A stretch of 5,467 nucleotides of DNA from assembly GCA_026416355.1 (NCBI GenBank), contig JAOAFH010000016.1, positions 1-5,467 on the forward strand, in the 5' to 3' direction. Of this stretch, positions 4,829-5,467 are shown in pieces (position 1 is the first letter of the stretch; every line of letters starts with the position of its first letter). The stretch is from Clostridiales bacterium (lineage in GTDB: Bacteria; Bacillota; Clostridia; Clostridiales; Caloramatoraceae). Made by a program: the position numbers and the translations under genes. The notes beneath the pieces are model-generated. The model was not told the DNA's origin and did no database searches. It saw only the letters and a list, made by a program, of their open reading frames with translations.

Positions 4829-5467
4829 TTATTCTTGCCAGCCAATATGTTCCATAATAATTGCAGCAGTATCCTCAATTGCCTTCTTTGTTACATCTAT
4901 TACTTTACATCTTAGTCTTTTCATAACCTTCTCTGCATATTCATATTCTAATAAAATTCTTTCGGAAGTTGCATATTCTATTTGACTTAAACTACCACCT
5001 AATCTGTGAATTCTATTTTTTCTAATTTCTATAAGTTCCATAGGATCTATTGTTAGACCTATAATTTTGTTTCTATCGATTTCTGTAAGTTCCTTTGGAA
5101 GTGGTACTTCTGGAACAAGTGGCACATTTGCCGCCTTTATTCCTTTGTTTGCTAAATACACACAAAGTGGTGTTTTTGAAGTTCTTGATAGGCCTAGTAA
5201 AACCACATCTGCATTTTTAATTCCTCTATCATCTTTGCTATCATCGTATGCTATTGCGAATTCCATTGCTTCAATCTTTCTAAAATAGTCGTTATCAAGT
5301 TTTCTAACTGCCCCTGGCTTAAATATAGGCATTTGATTTATTATTCTAGCTGTTGTAGCTATACATGGCCCTAATATATTAACTATATGTATTCCTCTTT
5401 CAACTGCTATGTTGGTTAAAAAATCTCTTATATCTGCCATTACTATTGTTGAAATAATTAAACACTC
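4829..5467 (-). CDS. Pyruvate, phosphate dikinase regulatory protein (N-terminus outside window)
   Basis: This DUF299/YqfL-type bifunctional enzyme uses ADP to phosphorylate, and Pi to dephosphorylate, a threonine of pyruvate, phosphate dikinase or PEP synthase, switching PEP formation from pyruvate off and on. The frame is open to the right edge and 212 residues are visible. The ATG at 5440 is not the start, because the nine codons before it (ECLIISTIV) continue the family's conserved core and no ribosome binding site precedes that ATG. By comparison with about 270-residue homologues, some 55-60 N-terminal residues lie beyond the edge. Diagnostic motifs are GLSRTSKTPL, the phosphate-binding loop (5192-5194 back to about 5165), KLDNDYFRKIEAMEFAIAYDD before it, and NVPLVPEVPLP after it. 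The C-terminus CKVIDVTKKAIEDTA is also typical. The stop is TAA at 4829-4831. The kinase target gene would be expected nearby but is not in the window. Confidence 0.95.
   Translation of the reverse strand, partial: ECLIISTIVMADIRDFLTNIAVERGIHIVNILGPCIATTARIINQMPIFKPGAVRKLDNDYFRKIEAMEFAIAYDDSKDDRGIKNADVVLLGLSRTSKTPLCVYLANKGIKAANVPLVPEVPLPKELTEIDRNKIIGLTIDPMELIEIRKNRIHRLGGSLSQIEYATSERILLEYEYAEKVMKRLRCKVIDVTKKAIEDTAAIIMEHIGWQE

Noticed and set aside
4785..5288. Plus-strand frames opposite the PPDK regulator
   Set aside because: They are shadows of a conserved enzyme; the low-complexity SSFGSGTSGTSGTF stretch comes from the reverse of the NVPLVPEVPLP coding region.
4829..5440. Start of the PPDK regulator at the ATG at 5440
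   Set aside because: The frame continues upstream to the window edge with family-like residues (ECLIISTIV), no ribosome binding site precedes this ATG, and the protein would lack its conserved N-terminal part.
1..5467. Mobile element, CRISPR array, defence system or prophage
   Set aside because: No transposase, integrase, spaced direct repeats, toxin-antitoxin pair or phage genes were seen. The recognised genes are typical chromosomal ones.

Overview
The window is AT-rich and looks like chromosomal DNA of a low-GC Gram-positive anaerobe, most likely class Clostridia. The reasons are the strong AT bias, purine-rich Shine-Dalgarno sites (GGAGG, AAGGAG), sigma-A-like promoters with 17-bp spacers, a 451-residue short-type phosphoglucose isomerase, an iron-sulfur flavoprotein-like oxidoreductase and a PPDK regulatory protein. 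The genus cannot be fixed from sequence alone.

Left part, plus strand (1-2447). The last 48 codons of an unrecognised gene end at 148 and run straight into an intrinsic terminator (147-178). Next come a perfect 16-bp palindrome (184-199), a well-formed promoter (TTGCAT-N17-TATAAT, 218-246), a G6 ribosome binding site and one long gene for a transmembrane methyl-accepting chemotaxis protein with a Cache sensor, HAMP and signalling domain (291-2447).

Right part, minus strand (2478-5467). In transcription order this holds: a PPDK (PEP synthase) regulatory kinase/phosphorylase whose N-terminus lies outside the window (4829-5467); a flavodoxin-fold protein with a CX2CX2CX5C cluster motif (4148-4705); and pgi, glucose-6-phosphate isomerase (2478-3833). 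The chemoreceptor and pgi converge on one shared hairpin (2447-2476). The flavoprotein and pgi each appear to have their own promoter, so the three minus-strand genes are probably separate units rather than one operon. Two of them touch central carbon metabolism: pgi in upper glycolysis/gluconeogenesis, and the PPDK regulator at the pyruvate-PEP node.

The protein-coding content is ordinary. The signals worth following are non-coding: (a) two near-identical 13-bp dyads, 22 bp centre to centre, next to and overlapping the -35 region of the flavoprotein promoter; (b) a 90-nt element between the flavoprotein and pgi, closed by an 11-bp GC-rich inverted repeat and containing segments that can pair in mutually exclusive ways; (c) an inverted repeat straddling the pgi -10 region; and (d) the palindrome centred about 61 bp upstream of the predicted chemoreceptor transcription start. 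No CRISPR array, tRNA, rRNA, transposase or phage gene was seen, and no convincing new multi-gene system is present.
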